In this document: positions 62,601 through 64,000 of the stretch, piece after piece
Layout of the letters: each line of letters starts with the position of its first letter
Numbering within the stretch: the stretch's first letter is position 1
Assembly: GCF_021654285.1 (NCBI RefSeq)
Contig: NZ_JAKFZS010000003.1
Coordinates: 62,001 to 126,000 of the forward strand
Direction: 5' to 3'
DNA from: Pseudoalteromonas luteoviolacea
GTDB taxonomy: Bacteria > Pseudomonadota > Gammaproteobacteria > Enterobacterales > Alteromonadaceae
DNA: 64,000 nucleotides
Translations under genes and position numbers: made by a program
Notes under the pieces: model-generated
The model's input: only the letters and a program-made list of their open reading frames with translations
Told to the model about the DNA's origin: nothing
Database searches by the model: none

Positions 62601-64000
62601 CAACGCATGCACTTGTGGTATCTCTGCCAGCGCTTCACGCCAGTAGTCTAGGCTTGCTTGCCAATTTTCAGTGTCAGATACTCTGCGCTGCCAATCGATG
62701 AAGTCTAAATAGGTAAACTGCGGTGTTTCAATGGCATAATTTTGCTGCTCACTCGCTTGATACGCACGACTTAATGCATCGGCTAAGACTGCAATTGACC
62801 ACCCATCTGAAATAATGTGATGCATGGTGATAAGCAGCATATGACTGGTTTGAGTGCATTTTACAAGTGTGGCTCTGAGCATCAGATCTGTACTTAAATC
62901 AAAACCACGCTTGGTATCCGCCGTCACAATATCATCAATAAGACGCTGTTGATGACTGCCTTCATACGCTGATAAATCATCGTAATTCAATGCAAAAACC
63001 TTGTCCGCATTGTCTTTTTGATAAGCCGTGCCCTGCGTATCTTGATGGAAGGTAAAACGCAGCATGGGGTGAGCTTGGAGCACAGAACAAAATGCTCGCT
63101 CTAAGCGCTCGCAATTCAACTCGCCCGTTATGTGATACGCACCTTGCAAATGATATTGCTCACTGTGCCCTTGCATCTGGTCTATAAACCAAATTCGCTG
63201 CTGAGCAAAAGACAGCGGGTAGCTATCCTGCTTTGCAATTGACCTCACAGGAAGCTGTTCAATCTGCGCATCCTGAGACTCTATACACAATGCCAATTCC
63301 GCTATGCTGGGGTTCGCAAAAATATGCTTTAAACTCAGAGAAACGCCACATTGCACCTTAACCTCATTGAGTAGACGCATGGCTAATAATGAGTGTCCGC
63401 CAATAGCAAAAAAGCTGTGATCAATGCCAATGCCCGAACAGCCTGTTAAAGTCGCAAACATATCCAAGAGCTGATGATGAAGTGCCGTTTGCGGTGCACG
63501 CGTTGCATCTGATATTTCTATGCTCAGCGATGCAAGGACCCTGCGGTCTATTTTTCCATTATTCAGCTTGGGCAGGGAGGCTTGTTTGATCAAATATGCG
63601 GGGATCATATGCGCAGGTAATTGCTGTTTTAACTGCTGTCGAATTGCAGATTCACACTGCGTCAGTTCAATGCGTTTATCATCTGGCACAAAGTAGCCCA
63701 CCAGCATGTTTTGTTGTGCAACTTGGCGGCAGATCACCGCGACTTCTTGCACTTTCTCCAGCGTTTGTAGCTTGCTTTCAACTTCAGCAATATCAACTCT
63801 AAAGCCATTGATTTTAAGTTGCTTATCCAGCCTGCCTAAAAACTCGACTTGGCCGTCAAAATTACATTTAACTTGGTCGCCAGTACGATAATAACGGGCT
63901 GAATCGCCATCACCGACTTTAAGCGATACAAAAGCGTCTTCAGTCACTTTTGCGGCATTAATATAGCCATTTGCAAGACTCTCACCGCCAATGTAAAGCT
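56673..64000 (-). CDS. Nonribosomal peptide synthetase, partial at the right edge
   Basis: The frame is open to the window edge (codons LYIGGESLANGYINAAK precede the GTG at 63947), so the N-terminus is outside. Visible order by position: end of an A domain (to ~63570; YRTGDQVK at 63880), PCP (GGHSL ~63400), C (~63220-61950; HHIISDGWS ~62810), A (~61850-60330) with code D-A-T-K-I-G-E-V-G-K, PCP (~60140), C (~59970-58650; HHIASDGWS ~59560), A (~58570-57010) with D-A-T-K-V-G-E-V-G-K, PCP (~56860). Both codes match Asn-type A domains. The C-terminus is acidic (SDSDSSEEMFL), a plausible docking tail for the TubC domain of the next synthetase. No E or TE domain here. Confidence 0.94.
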   Translation of the reverse strand, partial: LYIGGESLANGYINAAKVTEDAFVSLKVGDGDSARYYRTGDQVKCNFDGQVEFLGRLDKQLKINGFRVDIAEVESKLQTLEKVQEVAVICRQVAQQNMLVGYFVPDDKRIELTQCESAIRQQLKQQLPAHMIPAYLIKQASLPKLNNGKIDRRVLASLSIEISDATRAPQTALHHQLLDMFATLTGCSGIGIDHSFFAIGGHSLLAMRLLNEVKVQCGVSLSLKHIFANPSIAELALCIESQDAQIEQLPVRSIAKQDSYPLSFAQQRIWFIDQMQGHSEQYHLQGAYHITGELNCERLERAFCSVLQAHPMLRFTFHQDTQGTAYQKDNADKVFALNYDDLSAYEGSHQQRLIDDIVTADTKRGFDLSTDLMLRATLVKCTQTSHMLLITMHHIISDGWSIAVLADALSRAYQASEQQNYAIETPQFTYLDFIDWQRRVSDTENWQASLDYWREALAEIPQVHALPTDRARSNEAVQGGELACFELPNSLRDAMHVFCQHHGCTRFQLLKTAFSMWMSRAQQQRDIVIATPVSGREMQAFESVIGNFINTLVLRDKFATGTQFNEALQDSQAQFLAAQAHQVVPFDVLVEALDVPRNLAIHPLAQVVFRVNTEVNETLQLQDLEVQLIPQTARSAKLDLEVCVIDDAKTCCIEWLFDTALWDLQSMADFHAQYLWVLEQCLDNPGIALSQLTLWRPAVSQAFIRASQSIEVVNSEVTSWATQFSQVAHKSPQRTALSFAAQSWCYEEVDRITNQLAHCLLEMAFEPQARIALLLPEGPLTVIAMLGVLKAEHVYVPLHHDTPVKTLEHVILDAEVMLTLAFSESADKLIEAGSDFLLLDDALSEDSILSSYPDTAPDINDLPTCELPLSARDCYIIYTSGSTGQPKGVPINHSNLQGYLHHAMSSYMMPEPQHSVMSTPAAFDATVTAIVPTLMSGGSLTILPQGVSLIPELIDKLWAKQASLFKLTPAHLRAVLSLTDDKPICETLHRLIVGGEALQSDLVIKFREKLPNCHIVNEYGPTESTVGVSVFDIPTSMSQAELASAPDVPIGSAIEGATLLVVDEFDQPVARNMAGELLIAGSMVSQGYVNQAELTAKKFTLRNITSNHMQSVYRSGDVVKWQLDAHGAPKYLRYLGRTDEQVKLRGYRVDLDAVSQFILAIQGIVDCALTVDDNAQTLIAHVLWQTESKLSARQLRQQLSEVLPSYMIPAAFHTVAVMPLTANGKVDKVALVAGYEATKEDTVQSNVVAQHTQLTAQQKTLMALYQAILPTANIGLEDSFFELGGHSLLAIKLISQIRQQMQVDITLPQLFKTPSVQALADALPSFERLAAGDEIPVVARTHSLPLSFSQQRLWLIDQLQNGSSQYHMPASFVLTGELDLFAFNAALESIITRHEVLRSVILPGASNESPEQLIKDQVEVPLIYEDISMLDESDKCHREAQLKAQFCQKAFDLSQDVMLRVTVIKRELQCYWVHFNMHHIASDGWSMAILVKEIIAFYRHHKGEVDYQLPHALSQPLAVQYADFAHWQRAHFTPDKQQVAIDYWRQQLAGSPPIHQLPLDFARPKVQALAAKQFKMKLNEATTAAIKNQCQTESVTLFMWLHSAFSLLMMRMSGVNDVAIGSPVAGRTQKQLNELIGFFVNTVVIRAQAEKHLTFNQYLAQQKAVILDAFKHQTLPFEQVVEVLSPERSLSHQPLFQILFALQNNEVVDIALPDLHIEETPLESLNLKFDLEVNAIEQGSEIELEWRFSSALFKQSTIAAMAEAFNVLINAALNGPDWPISRLAMLSPEQQRVLAKAAGHICEHDTPVCLHERFENVVYMHRDKVAVTDAEGRSLSYEALWQRAGSLASHLLANGVNADDKLAVCLSPSADMVVALLAVLRAGCAYVPIDPKLPAARIQYILQDSGAAGVISSDDLIRGLANLSDSIAQSPLTLFSIKDSANWPESFDQSLLPKPHVDALAYVIYTSGTTGQPKGVQISHQNLHHYVSFAIREYTNSTLSRAIVSTPVAFDATVTTLWGGLLAGLGIELIDDNDTLLAELAKRLFSHDSYLLKVTPAHLKGALEVANQLSLTRQFSGRHCVVIGGEALSCQLLKALDVFLPNTQWVNEYGPTEATVGTSIYRCDSQTIEQLIASGQNDVPIGQAMPYSHCVVLDELQQFVPNGVLGELYVSGDAISAGYLGKSELTDEKFITLSLQSTAQAVSFYRTGDKAKWQFDEASNAMQLRFAGRIDQQVKLRGYRIELDEIAHYLVQQAEIKEAQVLLNEKGDNIEAFVVLENDGQTVSLPQLVDEIRGIQYCEQLALQLPTYMLPHRFIQVTHLPLTNNGKLDTHSLKSWAQQCQSKTEVVVPSSELEKALHQIFATVLAVDEFGITDNFFTLGGHSLLAIQCAGLIQEQLNIAVPMRVLFERPTITALVKWIRIHTAYEQAQLSDSDSSEEMFL

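Noticed and set aside
44632..64000. Alterochromide synthetase
   Set aside because: Alterochromides are known from Pseudoalteromonas and contain Thr and two Asn, but as I recall the order there is Thr-Val-Asn-Asn-X, not Asn-Asn-Thr-Leu-X, so I do not assign the cluster to it.

Overview
The window looks like part of a marine gammaproteobacterial chromosome, most likely Pseudoalteromonas or a close relative. Its core genes (groES-groEL, fxsA, cutA-dsbD, aroQ-accB-accC, an Ile2-type tRNA) are typical of Alteromonadales in sequence and order. The accessory content (R-body proteins, a large NRPS) is of a kind found in that genus. Genus is inferred from protein character only.

Layout. 1-434: 3' end of an unidentified gene. 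881-3908: a compact selenium-type operon of selD, a TSUP/TauE-SafE transporter and a NifS-like cysteine desulfurase/selenocysteine lyase. 4148-8061: a ~3.9 kb accessory segment bounded by two exact 63-bp copies of the groEL 3' end plus terminator. It holds an unknown gene, a decayed group II intron (HNH end of its reverse transcriptase, plus domains V and VI), and a three-gene set of HTH regulator, 54-residue peptide and membrane protein. 8047-15930: core genes.

16016-17600: two small membrane-anchored genes, one resembling putative phage-abortive proteins, then a decayed copy of the 3' end of an SPFH/band-7 gene whose intact copy is at 38178-39380. Between the two copies (17629-37848) lies the most unusual part of the window, an R-body (refractile body) locus. 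It encodes four canonical RebB-type subunits, three diverged Reb-like subunits, three tandem paralogues resembling the C-terminal domain of the cyanobactin protease PatG, an AAA+ ATPase, a double-LysM protein, a GH18 chitinase-like enzyme, a DUF4157 HExxH protein, an HNH nuclease of the PtuB/TIGR02646 type, and two + strand genes sharing a MYAQ N-terminus (one resembling a polymorphic toxin, one GNAT-like). Its two regulators are an AAA-AraC fusion and an HTH-ATPase whose frame is broken in an A8 tract. Three minus-strand promoters in the locus share a sequence block (ACTTT(A)TACCAA plus a TATAGT -10). AAA+ ATPase, LysM and DUF4157 proteins are familiar companions of extracellular contractile injection systems, but no sheath, tube or baseplate gene is present. 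I read the locus as a possible R-body-based delivery or killing system with its own cargo.

38178-64000: a minus-strand nonribosomal peptide cluster that continues past the right edge. The upstream synthetase (partial) is A-PCP-C-A-PCP-C-A-PCP with two A domains carrying Asn-type codes. The downstream synthetase is TubC-C-A(Thr)-PCP-C-A(Leu-like)-PCP-E-C-A(unassigned)-PCP-TE. This predicts a product ending ...Asn-Asn-Thr-D-Leu-X. Behind the synthetases follow a SyrP/TauD-type dioxygenase, a serine hydrolase lipoprotein, a DUF697-like protein, a small membrane protein, a PvdE/SyrD-type ABC exporter and an overlapping SPFH protein.
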